Shown here piece by piece: positions 8,981 through 18,363 of a DNA stretch of 64,000 nt (position 1 is its first letter; every line of letters begins with the position of its first letter). Below the pieces are notes generated by a model. The model ran no database searches, was not told where the DNA came from, and saw only the letters and a list, made by a program, of their open reading frames with translations. Location: the NCBI GenBank assembly GCA_002633115.1, contig NWBJ01000045.1, forward strand, positions 55,389-119,388, written 5' to 3'. The stretch comes from Muribaculaceae bacterium Zag1. Lineage in GTDB: Bacteria > Bacteroidota > Bacteroidia > Bacteroidales > Muribaculaceae. Both the position numbers and the translations under genes were made by a program.

Positions 8981-10189
8981 ATGGAAAAAACCGAAAAGCC
9001 TAAGAAGGCAGCTGCCAAAAAGGGAGCAAAAGACACTGGTGTCGATGCCGCACGCAACGCCAAGCTCGACGCCCTCAACCAGGCATTGGGAAAGATTGAG
9101 AAATCATTTGGCCGTGGCGCAGTCATGAAACTCGGCGATGACGTAATCGAGCAAGTCGAGGTAATCCCCTCGGGCTCGATCAGCCTCAACTATGCCCTCG
9201 GCGTAGGCGGATACCCCAAAGGGCGTATCATCGAAATCTATGGCCCGGAATCGTCAGGTAAGACTACTCTGGCCATCCACGCAATCGCTGAGGCCCAAAA
9301 GGCTGGTGGAATTGCCGCTATAATCGACGCTGAGCACGCTTTCGACCGCTTCTACGCTCAGAAGCTCGGCGTGAATGTCAATGAGCTGCTCATCTCGCAG
9401 CCCGACAACGGCGAACAAGCACTCGAAATCGCTGAGCAACTGATCCGCTCATCGGCCATCGACATCATCGTCATCGACTCTGTTGCCGCTCTAACCCCCA
9501 AGAACGAAATCGAGGGCGAAATGGGCGACCGCAACATGGGTCTCCAGGCTCGACTGATGTCGCAAGCCATGCGCAAACTCACCGGCGCTATCTCGCGCAC
9601 CAACACCACCTGTATCTTCATCAACCAGCTGCGCGAGAAGATTGGCCAGATGTTCGGCCCCACCGAGACCACCACTGGCGGCAACGCGCTGAAATTCTAC
9701 GCCTCGGTGCGTCTCGACATCCGTTCGCGCAATCCCATCAAAGACGGCGAGGATGTGCTCGGCAAGCGCGCATACATCAAGGTCGTGAAGAACAAGGTTG
9801 CGCCTCCATTCAAGCGCGCTGAGTTTGACATCATGTTTGGCGAAGGCATCTCCAAGTCGGGCGAAATCCTCGACCTCGGCGTTGACTACAATGTGATCCA
9901 GAAGAGCGGTTCGTGGTTCAGCTACAACGGCACCAAGCTCGCTCAGGGTCGCGACGCTACCAAGAAGATGATTCAGGACAATCCCGAACTGGCCGAAGAG
10001 CTGGAGAAGAAGATCATGGACGCTATGTACAGCGCCGACCATGACGGATCCGCTCCCAAGCCTGTCAAGAAGGAGGAGAAGCCCGAAGTCGCCCCCGAGG
10101 ACACTCCGGCTCCCGCCGATCCCGATGAGGGCCTTTTTGACGCCGACCTCACCGACGATGACGAATTCGGCATCGAGGAAGACCTATAA
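8981..10189 (+). CDS. recA: Recombinase RecA
   Basis: A 402-residue DNA-dependent ATPase that forms filaments on single-stranded DNA for recombination and the SOS response. Walker A is GPESSGKT at residues 88-95, Walker B lies in [12 protein letters not shown], and the L2 loop contains [15 protein letters not shown]. It is about 50 residues longer than E. coli RecA: an Ala/Lys-rich N-terminal extension of about 25 residues and a long acidic, proline-rich C-terminal tail (residues about 345-402). The acidic tail is a known autoregulatory feature of RecA. Cytoplasmic; its own promoter and a heptamer satellite directly behind the stop. Confidence 0.98.
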   Translation: MEKTEKPKKAAAKKGAKDTGVDAARNAKLDALNQALGKIEKSFGRGAVMKLGDDVIEQVEVIPSGSISLNYALGVGGYPKGRIIEIYGPESSGKTTLAIHAIAEAQKAGGIAAIIDAEHAFDRFYAQKLGVNVNELLISQPDNGEQALEIAEQLIRSSAIDIIVIDSVAALTPKNEIEGEMGDRNMGLQARLMSQAMRKLTGAISRTNTTCIFINQLREKIGQMFGPTETTTGGNALKFYASVRLDIRSRNPIKDGEDVLGKRAYIKVVKNKVAPPFKRAEFDIMFGEGISKSGEILDLGVDYNVIQKSGSWFSYNGTKLAQGRDATKKMIQDNPELAEELEKKIMDAMYSADHDGSAPKPVKKEEKPEVAPEDTPAPADPDEGLFDADLTDDDEFGIEEDL

Positions 10190-10190
10190 A

Positions 10191-10363
10191 TAAGTAATAA
10201 GTAATAAGTAATAAGTAATAGTGAATAGTGAATAGTGAATAGTGAATAACTCATAACTCATAACTCATAACTCATAACTCATAACTCATAACTCATAACT
10301 CATAACTCATAACTCATAACTCATAACTCATAACTCATAACTCATAACTCATAACTCATAACT
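10191..10363. repeat. Heptanucleotide satellite in three blocks
   Basis: Starting two bases after the recA stop: TAAGTAA x4 (10191-10218), TAGTGAA x4 (10219-10246), then TAACTCA x16 (10247-10358) plus a partial unit that runs into the ATG of the next gene at 10365. All three units share the period of 7 and differ by few substitutions, as if one unit drifted and was re-amplified. It fills the whole gap between recA and the TatD-like gene and contains stops in all frames. No pairing arm is present, unlike other repeats in the window. Confidence 0.97.
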
Positions 10364-10364
10364 A

Positions 10365-10895
10365 ATGGAAAGGTTGAGGGGGTATAGGGATGTGCATACG
10401 CATCGGATGGATGCGGGCTCGGAGGCGATTATCAATTTGCCGATGGGTGCTGAGGTGCCCGCCGATGGCTCATACAGCGTTGGCATCCACCCCTGGAACA
10501 CCTCTCAATCAGACGATTCTATACAACAGCAAATGGGCTGGGTGGCGCAATGTGCCATCCAGCCCAATATTGTTGCTATCGGCGAGTGCGGCTTAGACGC
10601 TCTGCGCGGCGCTCCCCTCCCCGACCAAGAGCGAATCTTCCGCTGGCACATCGCACTGAGCGAGCAGCTGCAAAAGCCGCTAATACTCCATGTAGTCAAA
10701 ACAGCCGACCAAATAATCAGGCTGCGCAAAGAGCTGCGCCCCACACAGCAATGGATTGTGCACGGATTTCGCGGCAAGCCCCAATTGGCTCAGCAATTGC
10801 TAAGGGCCGGCATAGATATTTCGCTTGGGGATAAATTCAATCCAGAGACCTTGGCTGTGATTCCGCCTGACCGTCTCTATCGCGATTCTGACTGA
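10365..10895 (+). CDS. TatD-like metal-dependent hydrolase, short form
   Basis: A 176-residue protein of the TatD DNase family, which are TIM-barrel enzymes with two divalent metals. Metal-site motifs are visible: DVHTHR (residues 8-13), GECGLD, ILHVV, and VHGFRG. Typical TatD proteins have 210-265 residues; this one stops at LYRDSD, so the final Asp probably corresponds to the last metal-binding Asp of the usual ETD motif and the C-terminal helices are missing. Its last 19 bases overlap the convergent ABC transporter gene. Its start sits at the end of the heptamer satellite. Active or decaying cannot be decided. Confidence 0.8.
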   Translation: MERLRGYRDVHTHRMDAGSEAIINLPMGAEVPADGSYSVGIHPWNTSQSDDSIQQQMGWVAQCAIQPNIVAIGECGLDALRGAPLPDQERIFRWHIALSEQLQKPLILHVVKTADQIIRLRKELRPTQQWIVHGFRGKPQLAQQLLRAGIDISLGDKFNPETLAVIPPDRLYRDSD

Positions 10896-12565
10896 GCGCC
10901 GAGAGCCAGCATAGCATCGTAATGGGCAGTGATGTCGTTGCGATGCGAGATAAACACCACAGTGGTCTGTGGCAACCGCGCCTCAAGGCGTTGCATCAAT
11001 GTATCGGCCGTGTGTTTGTCAAGGGCCGAATTAAATTCGTCAAGTATCAGTATGGGTGTCTCGCGCAGCAAGGCTCGCGCTATGGCTATGCGCTGGCATT
11101 GGCCCTCGCTCAGGCTGCTGCCAAGTTCTCCGCAGGGTGTATCCAACCCTTCGGGCAGGTCATACACAAATTCGGCGGCTGCCGAGTACAGGGCATCGCG
11201 CATCTGCTGCTCGGTAGCATCGGGATTGCCAAGCTGCAGATTCTGCCGGATAGTGCCAGCAAGCAGGGAGTTGCCCTGAGGCACATACGACATATAGCGC
11301 CTCGTGGCTCGCGACACGGGTTCACTCCCATCGTGACCATACACTGAGATGCTCCCCTGTTGGGGTCTCAGCACTGCCAGCATCAGCTTGGTGAGGGTGC
11401 TTTTGCCTATGCCCGACGGACCCATCACCACTGTCTTGCTACCCGGTGCGAAGTCGTAGGTCAGATGGTTAACCACCACTGGGGAATTGGGAGAATAGGC
11501 AAATGTAACATCTTGAAATTTGATTCCGATCTTTCCTTGCAGCCGTGGCTCTGCTGTCTCCGCCTCCCCGTCCTTATCCGCTGTAATCTCCATCAGACGG
11601 TCGACAGCCGTTGCCGCTGCCACAAGCCCCGGAATAGTAGAACTAAGAGCCGAAATCGGCCCCTGGATGCGGCCCACCAGCTGCAAGAATGCGGTCATGA
11701 TGCCAAAGGTTATGACCCCGGCATGCAACTCAAAGATGCTCCAAATAAATGCAGTGAGATAACCAGCGATGAATCCCAAGCGCACTGTGGTGCGCGAATA
11801 CAGGTTGAGGCGCACTTGGGCGCCGACGGTGGCCAACAAGTTCTGCTGCAACAGGTTGAGCGAAGCCGTCATGGCTGGTTGGCATTGCAGAGCGCTGACC
11901 ACGAGGCGATGCTGCAGTCCCTCTTGCATATTCTGATGGATGCGGCTCTCGTTCTGGCGTATCTGCGAGTTGAGCTGGCGCATACGCCGGAAATAAATTT
12001 TGCTTGAGATTATAGCCAAGGGCGATATTATCAAAGCGCACAGGGCCAGGGTGGTATTCATGGTACAAAGCAGCCAGAATGCGCCAATCAGTTGCACCGA
12101 TGTTACCAAAATCATTGGTATCGTATCCGTGGCGGTATCTGTAGCCGTGGATACATCGATGGTGAGGCGATTGAGCAGGTCGCCCGAGTGGCGCGTATCG
12201 GCAAAACTGTCGCCCTCGATCAGATGCGAATAGATGTCATGGCGCATCGAGTTTGCCATCTTCTGATATCCCAATTGGCGTATGTATTGCACGGCTTGCG
12301 ACAGGGCCAACTCTGCAAGCATGGTACCGACCAGAGCGGCAGCCAACCACCATAGGCGCTCAACCGGCACCGAGCCGTCGGTGGCAGTGTCGATTATCAC
12401 CTTACTAAGCCAAACGAATGTCAGTCCGGCCCCCACGCGCAATACTCCTAATAATGCCACAGCCACTATGCGCCCATGCACCCGCTTGGCCGCATGCCAC
12501 AGCCAGCGCGCCAACACCGGCAGCGGAGCCGAGGGGGTCTGAGCGAAAAGCGAGGCAATCTTCAT
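10877..12565 (-). CDS. ABC transporter, fused permease and ATPase (exporter type)
   Basis: A 562-residue half-transporter: an exporter-type membrane domain with about six membrane segments (residues about 35-320) fused to a nucleotide-binding domain. Walker [10 protein letters not shown] is at 382-390, the signature LSEGQ at 485-489, Walker B ILILDE at about 505-510, and the switch His in ISHR. It resembles the MsbA/lipid or multidrug exporter group and would act as a dimer in the inner membrane; substrate unknown. It is the last gene of the rbfA-to-yidD operon; its ATG overlaps the yidD stop by four bases, so it is translationally coupled. The 3' end overlaps the convergent TatD-like gene. 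Confidence 0.92.
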   Translation of the reverse strand: MKIASLFAQTPSAPLPVLARWLWHAAKRVHGRIVAVALLGVLRVGAGLTFVWLSKVIIDTATDGSVPVERLWWLAAALVGTMLAELALSQAVQYIRQLGYQKMANSMRHDIYSHLIEGDSFADTRHSGDLLNRLTIDVSTATDTATDTIPMILVTSVQLIGAFWLLCTMNTTLALCALIISPLAIISSKIYFRRMRQLNSQIRQNESRIHQNMQEGLQHRLVVSALQCQPAMTASLNLLQQNLLATVGAQVRLNLYSRTTVRLGFIAGYLTAFIWSIFELHAGVITFGIMTAFLQLVGRIQGPISALSSTIPGLVAAATAVDRLMEITADKDGEAETAEPRLQGKIGIKFQDVTFAYSPNSPVVVNHLTYDFAPGSKTVVMGPSGIGKSTLTKLMLAVLRPQQGSISVYGHDGSEPVSRATRRYMSYVPQGNSLLAGTIRQNLQLGNPDATEQQMRDALYSAAAEFVYDLPEGLDTPCGELGSSLSEGQCQRIAIARALLRETPILILDEFNSALDKHTADTLMQRLEARLPQTTVVFISHRNDITAHYDAMLALGAQSESR

Positions 12566-12783
12566 GGCACAGGGTCATACCCGCTGCCTCCCCAAGGATG
12601 GCATCGGCTTATGCGCTTGATAGCGAGCCATGAGCCTCGCAGTGGGCCGTGCTTGCGCAGAGCCTGCAGGGCATACTCGCTGCATGTGGGCAGGTAACGA
12701 CAATTCTGTCCGAGCATCGGCGAGATGCACAGACGATAAAAATGTATGGGCAGGCTTAAGAGCCACACGAGGCACTGACGCAT
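12562..12783 (-). CDS. yidD: Membrane protein insertion efficiency factor YidD
   Basis: A 73-residue protein with the family hallmarks: hydrophobic or amphipathic N-terminus, then [18 protein letters not shown] and the C-terminal [12 protein letters not shown], with three conserved Cys/Pro positions. YidD supports YidC in inserting membrane proteins. The neighbouring rnpA overlaps its start by 28 bases, the arrangement found across bacteria (rnpA-yidD). Confidence 0.96.
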   Translation of the reverse strand: MRQCLVWLLSLPIHFYRLCISPMLGQNCRYLPTCSEYALQALRKHGPLRGSWLAIKRISRCHPWGGSGYDPVP

Positions 12784-13142
12784 TGCAATAGTTTTTTCAT
12801 CGCCTTGTCGACCTTGGCGTAGGGTTGCAACCCCGAATCAACATACACAAATGCCACGTCAACCTTCACGCCCTCGGGCCAAGGATAATCCTGCCAATTG
12901 AGGCGAAAAGCCTCGCGGATGCGGCGCCTCATCTTCACCCGGTCTACGGCATGGCGCAGCCGCTTCTTGGGCACAGAGATCAGGAATTGCACCGGGGCCG
13001 ACGAGTGGCGCCCGGGATTGCGGCGCCATACCGCCCGGACTGGAAAGGACAAAGCAGCCTCGACACCCTCGCCTCGGCCAAAAAGGGCCTCGATGGCAAG
13101 GGTGCTGCACAATTTCTGCTGCTTATACAATCGCAAAGCCAT
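12756..13142 (-). CDS. rnpA: Ribonuclease P protein component
   Basis: A 128-residue basic protein with the RNase P protein motif [20 protein letters not shown] (about residues 60-79), which binds the 5' leader of pre-tRNA with the catalytic RNA. The start ATG gives a natural N-terminus ([13 protein letters not shown]). The rpmH gene that often precedes rnpA is absent here, as usual in Bacteroidetes, where rnpA sits after hemD. Confidence 0.95.
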   Translation of the reverse strand: MALRLYKQQKLCSTLAIEALFGRGEGVEAALSFPVRAVWRRNPGRHSSAPVQFLISVPKKRLRHAVDRVKMRRRIREAFRLNWQDYPWPEGVKVDVAFVYVDSGLQPYAKVDKAMKKLLQCVSASCGS

Positions 13143-13173
13143 CTGTGGGCGCGCCTCAGCTCTCGTTACTGAT

Positions 13174-13938
13174 TCACTCCTCAGCTTGCGCTTCTGCTTC
13201 CTGATTCTCGGCCAGGTACAGGTCGAGAGCGGCAGTCATCGACGGAGCCTTGGCGGTAGGAGCCTCGAGGTCGAGCCTCAGGCCGGCGTCTTTGACAGCC
13301 TTGGCTGTGGTGGCGCCGAGGGTGGCGATCTTCAGGTCGCCCTGCTGGAAGTCAGGGAAATTCTTGAGCAGGGATTCAATGCCTTGCGGGCTGAAGAATA
13401 CGAGCATGTCGTAGTCGAAAGCCTCGTCGGGGGTGAAGTCGTTGCTCACCGTGCGGTACATCACAGCACGAGTGTAGTCGATATTGTTCTTATCGAGAAT
13501 GTTGGTTTCGGCGCTGTGCACATCGCTCACAGCGAAGAGATACTTCTCATTCTTGTGTTTGAGAATGTAAGGGAGCAAGTCGTCAAACTTGCCGGTGGAG
13601 GCATGGAAAATCTTACGCTTGCGGTACACGATGTACTTCTGCAGATACAGGGCGATAGCCTCGGTGGTGCAGAAATATTTCATAGTGTCAGGGATGGTGA
13701 TACGCATCTCCTCGCATAGGCGGAAGAAATGGTCGATAGCGGTCTTGGCCGTAAAGATTACGGCGGTAAAATCAGGAATCTGCACCTTCTGCTGGCGGAA
13801 CTCCTTAGCTGACAGCCCTTCTACCTTAATGAAAGGGCGGAACACGACCTCGACGCCATATTTCTCAGAGATATCAAAATAGGGCGACTTGTCTCCTTTA
13901 GGTTGAGGCTGCGATACTAAAATCTTCTTAATCTTCAC
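13174..13938 (-). CDS. hemD: Uroporphyrinogen-III synthase
   Basis: A 254-residue HemD-family protein that cyclises hydroxymethylbilane to uroporphyrinogen III in tetrapyrrole synthesis. The two-domain Rossmann-like pattern is visible: FTAVIFTAKTAIDHFF in domain 1 and VFFSPQGIESLL plus IATLGATTAKAVKDAGL in domain 2; the latter is the most conserved part of this weakly conserved family. The C-terminus is acidic (AEAQAEE). Other haem genes are not adjacent; the association with DUF4271 and rnpA is typical of the order. Confidence 0.9.
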   Translation of the reverse strand: MKIKKILVSQPQPKGDKSPYFDISEKYGVEVVFRPFIKVEGLSAKEFRQQKVQIPDFTAVIFTAKTAIDHFFRLCEEMRITIPDTMKYFCTTEAIALYLQKYIVYRKRKIFHASTGKFDDLLPYILKHKNEKYLFAVSDVHSAETNILDKNNIDYTRAVMYRTVSNDFTPDEAFDYDMLVFFSPQGIESLLKNFPDFQQGDLKIATLGATTAKAVKDAGLRLDLEAPTAKAPSMTAALDLYLAENQEAEAQAEE

Positions 13939-13968
13939 TTCTTAAATGGTTATCAAAGGGTGGAGACA

Positions 13969-14916
13969 TCATAGGCTATTTACCAGAAATAGCGCAATCT
14001 GGCACACTAAAATCAAGGGTATGATTTCAAGAGTGCAAAGATACAAAATAAAATAAAGCAACGAGCCAAAATTAGTGTAAAAAATTCTAAAACCCTTTGC
14101 AATAAAGATGACTCTTGCGACAATATACAACGAAATTCCTATCACAACGCACACTGCGGCGGCATCGGGATAGAAAATTGCTACCAAAGCGGGGATGATA
14201 AGAGCAAAACCGAGCAATAGCTGCGAGGCCTCAAATCCCTTGACGAATAGGCGCCGACCGGCGCTGTCTGAGAAGGTGTAGCCCAGCAGCTGGTAAACCC
14301 CGTACTGCACCACGTAATACACTGCCATCAAGCCGATGAGCAGTCCGGTGTGCACAAATGCCTTGCCGGGCAGCAACAAGGCATGCACCCCCAAGGCGCT
14401 GTCGGCCGAGGCCACGCTGATGCCGCTGTAGAGCAGCAGCCCGGTGTAGACGCACCACTGCACGGCCATCAACACTATATATCGAGTTTCGTTTGACGTA
14501 TGCGGATCGAATACATTTGCTCGGCGCCTCATGCCCCACAGCTGGTGGCCAAGCGACGAGAATAGGCGGCGGCACTGCTTGTAGCCGAGCATCATCAGTA
14601 TGAATATGCACGACACGATGGCCAGCACCCCCGAGTTGTCGCCGATGTTGATGGGTCGCTCATCGCCGAGGCGTCCCTCGCGCCAATTCTCGGTCGGCAG
14701 CTCTGGTTCGGTCTCAATCAGGGCCTCGTCCTCGGGGCCGATCAGCAGGCAGGGCTCATCGGCATCCTGTCCAGCAAACAGGGAATCGAGCGCGGCCATC
14801 TTGGCAGCGTCGAGAGAATCGAGCTGCGCCTTCTGGGCCGCAGCAGCCGAATCCAACGCCACCGGCGCCTGTGCCGTCACGACAGAATCATTCTGTATTT
14901 TTCCCACCGGCCTCAT
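13969..14916 (-). CDS. DUF4271 membrane protein
   Basis: A 315-residue protein with an N-terminal soluble stretch of about 95 residues (Ala/Asp-rich and charged), then about seven membrane segments and a short C-terminus, matching the DUF4271 pattern found next to hemD in Bacteroidetes. The function is unknown. It lies 6 bases after the LOG gene and 30 bases before hemD, so it belongs to the same transcript. Conserved position suggests a role in envelope or haem physiology, but there is no direct evidence. Confidence 0.85.
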   Translation of the reverse strand: MRPVGKIQNDSVVTAQAPVALDSAAAAQKAQLDSLDAAKMAALDSLFAGQDADEPCLLIGPEDEALIETEPELPTENWREGRLGDERPINIGDNSGVLAIVSCIFILMMLGYKQCRRLFSSLGHQLWGMRRRANVFDPHTSNETRYIVLMAVQWCVYTGLLLYSGISVASADSALGVHALLLPGKAFVHTGLLIGLMAVYYVVQYGVYQLLGYTFSDSAGRRLFVKGFEASQLLLGFALIIPALVAIFYPDAAAVCVVIGISLYIVARVIFIAKGFRIFYTNFGSLLYFILYLCTLEIIPLILVCQIALFLVNSL

Positions 14917-14922
14917 CCCTTA

Positions 14923-15486
14923 TTATTCATTCTTCATTATTAATTCAACTGCCTTTTTGGGATTGGTAGCCACCATCCAAGGCAGATGCTCGGCCTCGGT
15001 GAACTCCTGCTCGATCGAGAGTTGTAGCCAAGCCAGCAGCGGGTCGAAGTAACCGTTGATGTTGAGTATCACCACCGGACCGTGATAGAGGCCCAACTTG
15101 TGCCAAGTCATCATTTCGGCCAGTTCGTCGAGGGTGCCCACTCCGCCCGGCATAGCGATCACGCCGCGCGACAGTCGCGCCATCGTAGCCTTGCGCTCGT
15201 GCATGTCCTTGGTCACGATCATGTAGCTCAAGCTCTTGTGATGGCGGTCGGCCTCAAACATAAACTGAGGGATAACCCCGATGGCGATGCCGCCAACCTC
15301 GAGGGCGCCCTCGGTGACAGCCGCCATCATGCTCATCTTGCCTCCGCCATTGATCACTGGCACCCCGGCGCGGGCTATGTCTACGCCCAACTCGTGGGCT
15401 GCTTTGAGATACAAGGGGTTGATGCGCGTGCTCGACGAGCAGTAGACCGCGATTCCCGGCTTGATGTTGGCAAGATTTATATTCAT
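14923..15486 (-). CDS. LOG family protein (TIGR00730, nucleotide 5'-monophosphate phosphoribohydrolase type)
   Basis: A 187-residue Rossmann-fold protein with the diagnostic motif PGGVGTLDE (about residues 113-121) and the earlier conserved NGGGKMSMM segment. LOG proteins cleave the ribose-base bond of (cytokinin) nucleotide monophosphates; in bacteria without cytokinins they act on ordinary nucleotides, and the natural substrate here is unknown. Cytoplasmic. The ATG at 15486 is preceded by a gap of 54 bases to the permease gene. Confidence 0.92.
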   Translation of the reverse strand: MNINLANIKPGIAVYCSSSTRINPLYLKAAHELGVDIARAGVPVINGGGKMSMMAAVTEGALEVGGIAIGVIPQFMFEADRHHKSLSYMIVTKDMHERKATMARLSRGVIAMPGGVGTLDELAEMMTWHKLGLYHGPVVILNINGYFDPLLAWLQLSIEQEFTEAEHLPWMVATNPKKAVELIMKNE

Positions 15487-15540
15487 ATTTGGTGTTTAGT
15501 TTTTGGAAAGAATAGCTATTATATTAACAAGGAGAGGGGG

Positions 15541-16770
15541 TTATGGGTTTTCGTTGACACCGAGCTTGCGGCTGAAGAGCGCGGCAACGGCAGCCGAGCA
15601 CAGGGCTATGATGCAAACCAAGCCCAGCACTGCCAGCAGGTCAATGCCCTCGACGCGCACCGGATATACCGAGATTGACAGGTGCGCCGGGTCGCCCGAC
15701 AGCTTGATTAGCCCCAACCATTGTTGCAACAGCGACAGCACTGCCCCGAGTATGATTCCCGCCACTCCTCCGGCTATGCTGATCAGACAGCCGAGGTCGA
15801 CAAACACATTTCTCAGCAACGAGCGCGGAGCGCCCAAGGCCGAGAGGGTGTGCATATTGGCACGCTTCTCAATCACCAGCAGCGACAGGGTCGAGATAAT
15901 GTTGAACGACGCTATCACCAGTATGAACGCCAGCATCAGGAATGTGATCCACTTCTCGACCATTATCATCTTGAAGCTGTCGGCCTCCTGCTCGCTGCGC
16001 GTCAGCACCCGATACCCGGGGCCAAGCTGCTGGACCAAGGCCGAGGCTTCTGCCTCGGGCGTGCGGCCGGGAGCTACTGTTAGCTCGATGGCTGTAGCCT
16101 CTGTATCGTATTCAAGCAGGTCGCGAGCCACGCTCAGCGGCACATACATATAGTCGGCGTCATATTCGGGCTGGTCGATCTGAAACACCGAGGTTACCAG
16201 CATCTGCTGGCCCCTGAACGCTGTCGAGGGATTTGCCGGGTTGATGCGCCCCACGCGCCGAGGCACATACAGTTCGACTACGCTGCCGAAGTCGGGGCGG
16301 GCGTTGAGGTTGACGGCTACACCGGCGCTGAGCATTGCCGCTGGGGTATCGTAAGCCTCGCGCAGATATTCGCCATCGATCACTATGTCGGCCACTGGCA
16401 CCACGCTCTGGTAGGCCTCGTCGACACCTTTAAATATAACGGGTTTCTGCAGACTGCCGCAGATAGCCAGTCCGCGCTCCTCGATCACCGGCGCGGCAGC
16501 CGCAATTGTCGGCAGGGCTTGCAGAGCCAAGGCGAGCGAGTCGGCGTTGGCGATAGCCTTGCCCTGGGTCGGGGTGATCTTCAGTTCCGGGTCGATGGCC
16601 GAGAGGCGCCCGGCGCTGAGGGTGGTGAAGCCGTTGAATACCGACAACACGATTACGATGGCAGCCGTGGCTACTGCCACGCCTGCCACCGAGAATATCG
16701 ATATTATGTTGACGGCGCCATGGCTCTTTTTTGAGAGCAGGTAGCGCAGCGCTATTCTCAGCGAGAGCAT
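15541..16770 (-). CDS. FtsX/LolE-type ABC transporter permease
   Basis: A 409-residue inner-membrane permease: one membrane segment at residues about 20-45, a large periplasmic MacB-like core domain (about 50-265), and three C-terminal membrane segments (about 275-400). This is the LolC/LolE topology, which suggests lipoprotein release from the inner membrane; the ATPase partner (LolD) is not in the window, so the partner must be encoded elsewhere. It follows rbfA after 24 bases, as in other Bacteroidales. Confidence 0.9.
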   Translation of the reverse strand: MLSLRIALRYLLSKKSHGAVNIISIFSVAGVAVATAAIVIVLSVFNGFTTLSAGRLSAIDPELKITPTQGKAIANADSLALALQALPTIAAAAPVIEERGLAICGSLQKPVIFKGVDEAYQSVVPVADIVIDGEYLREAYDTPAAMLSAGVAVNLNARPDFGSVVELYVPRRVGRINPANPSTAFRGQQMLVTSVFQIDQPEYDADYMYVPLSVARDLLEYDTEATAIELTVAPGRTPEAEASALVQQLGPGYRVLTRSEQEADSFKMIMVEKWITFLMLAFILVIASFNIISTLSLLVIEKRANMHTLSALGAPRSLLRNVFVDLGCLISIAGGVAGIILGAVLSLLQQWLGLIKLSGDPAHLSISVYPVRVEGIDLLAVLGLVCIIALCSAAVAALFSRKLGVNENP

Positions 16771-16794
16771 GCTGCTTGGGCGCCCCAGCGGGGA

Positions 16795-17142
16795 TTATTG
16801 GCCATCTTTGATGCCTAACAGGTGGTCGATGTTGTCGATATAGTCGAGCGAATCATCAAGGTAGAAGCTCAATTCCGGTGTCTTGCGCAGTTGGAATCTT
16901 ACTTTCTGCGCCAGGTTGTAGCGGATTGTCTTTTCCTGGGCCTTGATGTTCTTCATTATCTCTGCGCTCTTGTCTGAGGGGAATATTGAGAGGTAAACCT
17001 TGGCGATCGATAGATCGGGAGAAACCCTGACCTGGCTCACCGACACGATAGTGCCGTGGGTGGCAGCGGTCTGTTGGCGGAATATTTCGCTCAGCTCCTT
17101 CTGCAGGAGGCGGGCTATTTTAGCTTGACGGGTCGATTCCAT
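16795..17142 (-). CDS. rbfA: 30S ribosome-binding factor RbfA
   Basis: A 115-residue KH-like protein that helps 30S subunit maturation at low temperature. Family features are the N-terminal RQAKIARLLQKELSEIF, the middle VRVSPDLSIAKVYLSIFP, and the late LRKTPELSFYLDDSLDY. First gene of the eight-gene reverse operon. Confidence 0.95.
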   Translation of the reverse strand: MESTRQAKIARLLQKELSEIFRQQTAATHGTIVSVSQVRVSPDLSIAKVYLSIFPSDKSAEIMKNIKAQEKTIRYNLAQKVRFQLRKTPELSFYLDDSLDYIDNIDHLLGIKDGQ

Positions 17143-17199
17143 AATACTATTATTTGATCAGTTACGTTATTTTTCTAATAATAACGCAATTCGTGACCG

Positions 17200-17207
17200 C
17201 AAAGTTA
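17200..17207 (-). promoter_or_regulatory. -7 element upstream of rbfA
   Basis: On the reverse strand TAACTTTG (here CAAAGTTA, 17200-17207). A -33 TTTG at the usual distance is not evident, so only half the promoter is supported. It lies about 58 bases ahead of the rbfA start. Confidence 0.55.
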
Positions 17208-17227
17208 CGAATTTTTCCTCAAAAAAC

Positions 17228-17355
17228 GACCGTAAGGACATAAGAAACATAAGGACATAAGAACAGTGGAGCAAGCATTTTAGAGTAAATATAAGGAAAA
17301 TATGAGGAAATGGTCTATATTCTTAGGTCCTTATGTTTCTTACGTCCTTACGGTC
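17228..17355. repeat. Inverted repeat of CATAAGGAC-type units before the methyltransferase
   Basis: Arms 17228-17263 and 17320-17355 (36 bases) pair with two mismatches; each arm is built from about three copies of a CATAAGGAC/CGTAAGGAC unit. The loop is 56 bases. It lies between the divergent rbfA and methyltransferase genes, ending 18 bases before the latter's ATG. Confidence 0.85.
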
Positions 17356-17373
17356 TTTCAAACACCCTCAGCT

Positions 17374-18003
17374 ATGGAGATTGACGATTATATATTGGAG
17401 CATATCGAGGCTGAGCCGGAGCATCTGCAGCGGCTGTATCGCAACACGTATCTGAGGCACCTGTACCCGCGCATGTGCTCGGGCCATCTGCAGGGCCGAC
17501 TGCTGAAGATGCTGACCCAGATGATCCAGCCCAAGCGCATCATCGAGCTGGGCACATTCACCGGCTACAGCGCCCTGTGCTTCGCCGAGGGCATGCCCGA
17601 CGATGCCGTGCTGCACACGGTCGAGATTGACGACGAGATGGCCGACGAGCTGCGCTCGACCTTCGATTCCACCCCCTGGGCCGACCGCATACATCTGCAT
17701 ATCGGCGATGCGCTCGAGGTGGTGCCGACGCTCGACGAGCAGTGGGACCTGGCATTTATCGATGCCAACAAGCGCAACTACATCGAATATTACGAGATGC
17801 TGGTGCCGCGCATGCGCCCCGGCGGCTACATCATAGCCGACAACACCCTGTGGAGCGACAAGGTGCTCGACCCAGCTGCCAACCACGACCCCCAGACCCG
17901 CGCCGTCCTCGCCTTCAACGACCACATAGTCCGCGATCCGCGCGTCTCTGCCGTCATCCTCCCCCTCCGCGACGGCATGACCCTGATCCGGATACAACCC
18001 TAG
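17374..18003 (+). CDS. O-methyltransferase (class I, SAM-dependent)
   Basis: A 209-residue methyltransferase of the catechol/caffeoyl-CoA O-methyltransferase type. The SAM-binding motif ELGTFTGYSALC, the acidic motif VEIDDEMADEL, the metal-site IDANKRNYIEYY and the DNTLW motif are all in order. The ATG at 17374 is chosen; an upstream in-frame ATG at 17302 lies within the palindrome and adds 24 non-conserved residues. The gene stands alone, with long palindromic repeats on both sides; substrate unknown. Confidence 0.9.
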   Translation: MEIDDYILEHIEAEPEHLQRLYRNTYLRHLYPRMCSGHLQGRLLKMLTQMIQPKRIIELGTFTGYSALCFAEGMPDDAVLHTVEIDDEMADELRSTFDSTPWADRIHLHIGDALEVVPTLDEQWDLAFIDANKRNYIEYYEMLVPRMRPGGYIIADNTLWSDKVLDPAANHDPQTRAVLAFNDHIVRDPRVSAVILPLRDGMTLIRIQP

Positions 18004-18009
18004 GGAATC

Positions 18010-18181
18010 AAAGACCGTAAGGACATAAAGACCGTAAGGACATAAGAAACATAAGGACATAAGCAATGTTGTTACATGGATTTTCTGTTTTTTATGTGGC
18101 CTTACGTTTCTTATGTCCTTACGTTTCTTATGGCCTTACGTTTCTTATGGCCTTACGTTTCTTATGTCCTTATGGTCTTAT
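18010..18181. repeat. Inverted repeat of CATAAGGAC-type units after the methyltransferase
   Basis: The left side (18010-18063) has copies of ACCGTAAGGACATAAG-type units; the right side (about 18095-18181) has a longer run of their complements (TTATGTCCTTACG, TTATGGCCTTACG). The unit is the same as in the repeat before this gene, but the arms differ in copy number. Probable large terminator-like hairpin. Confidence 0.85.
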
Positions 18182-18224
18182 TTTCCTTAAATAATGCTAA
18201 ATCGAAAATATTTTTGCCCCAAAA

Positions 18225-18242
18225 TTATGTTATATAACATAA
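18225..18242. promoter_or_regulatory. 18-base perfect palindrome, possible operator
   Basis: TTATGTTATATAACATAA is a perfect palindrome located 6 bases upstream of a TAACTTTG element (18249-18256). No -33 TTTG lies at the right distance, so the palindrome occupies the place of the spacer, as an activator or repressor site would. The binding protein is unknown. Confidence 0.5.
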
Positions 18243-18293
18243 ATGTTGTAACTTTGCATCAGTTTTTCATGGTATTAGATTTAAGGTAAGAAG

Positions 18294-18325
18294 ATTAGTC
18301 GTCGCGATGACGATTAATTTTTTTT
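18294..18325 (+). terminator. Intrinsic terminator upstream of the thioredoxin gene
   Basis: ATTAGTCGTC (18294-18303) pairs with GACGATTAAT (18309-18318; one G-U), followed by eight T (18318-18325). With the TAACTTTG at 18249 it could define a transcript of about 65 bases. Confidence 0.8.
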
Positions 18326-18363
18326 GTACCTACTTAATCCATGGGCAAATTTTGCAGTCAAAA

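Noticed and set aside
10247..10358. Heptamer array as a CRISPR or replication-origin iteron array
   Set aside because: Period 7 without spacers; no replication gene nearby and recA directly upstream. A simple satellite explains it.
17302..17373. ATG start of the O-methyltransferase at 17302
   Set aside because: The extra 24 residues are encoded by the inverted repeat; the domain begins naturally at the ATG at 17374.
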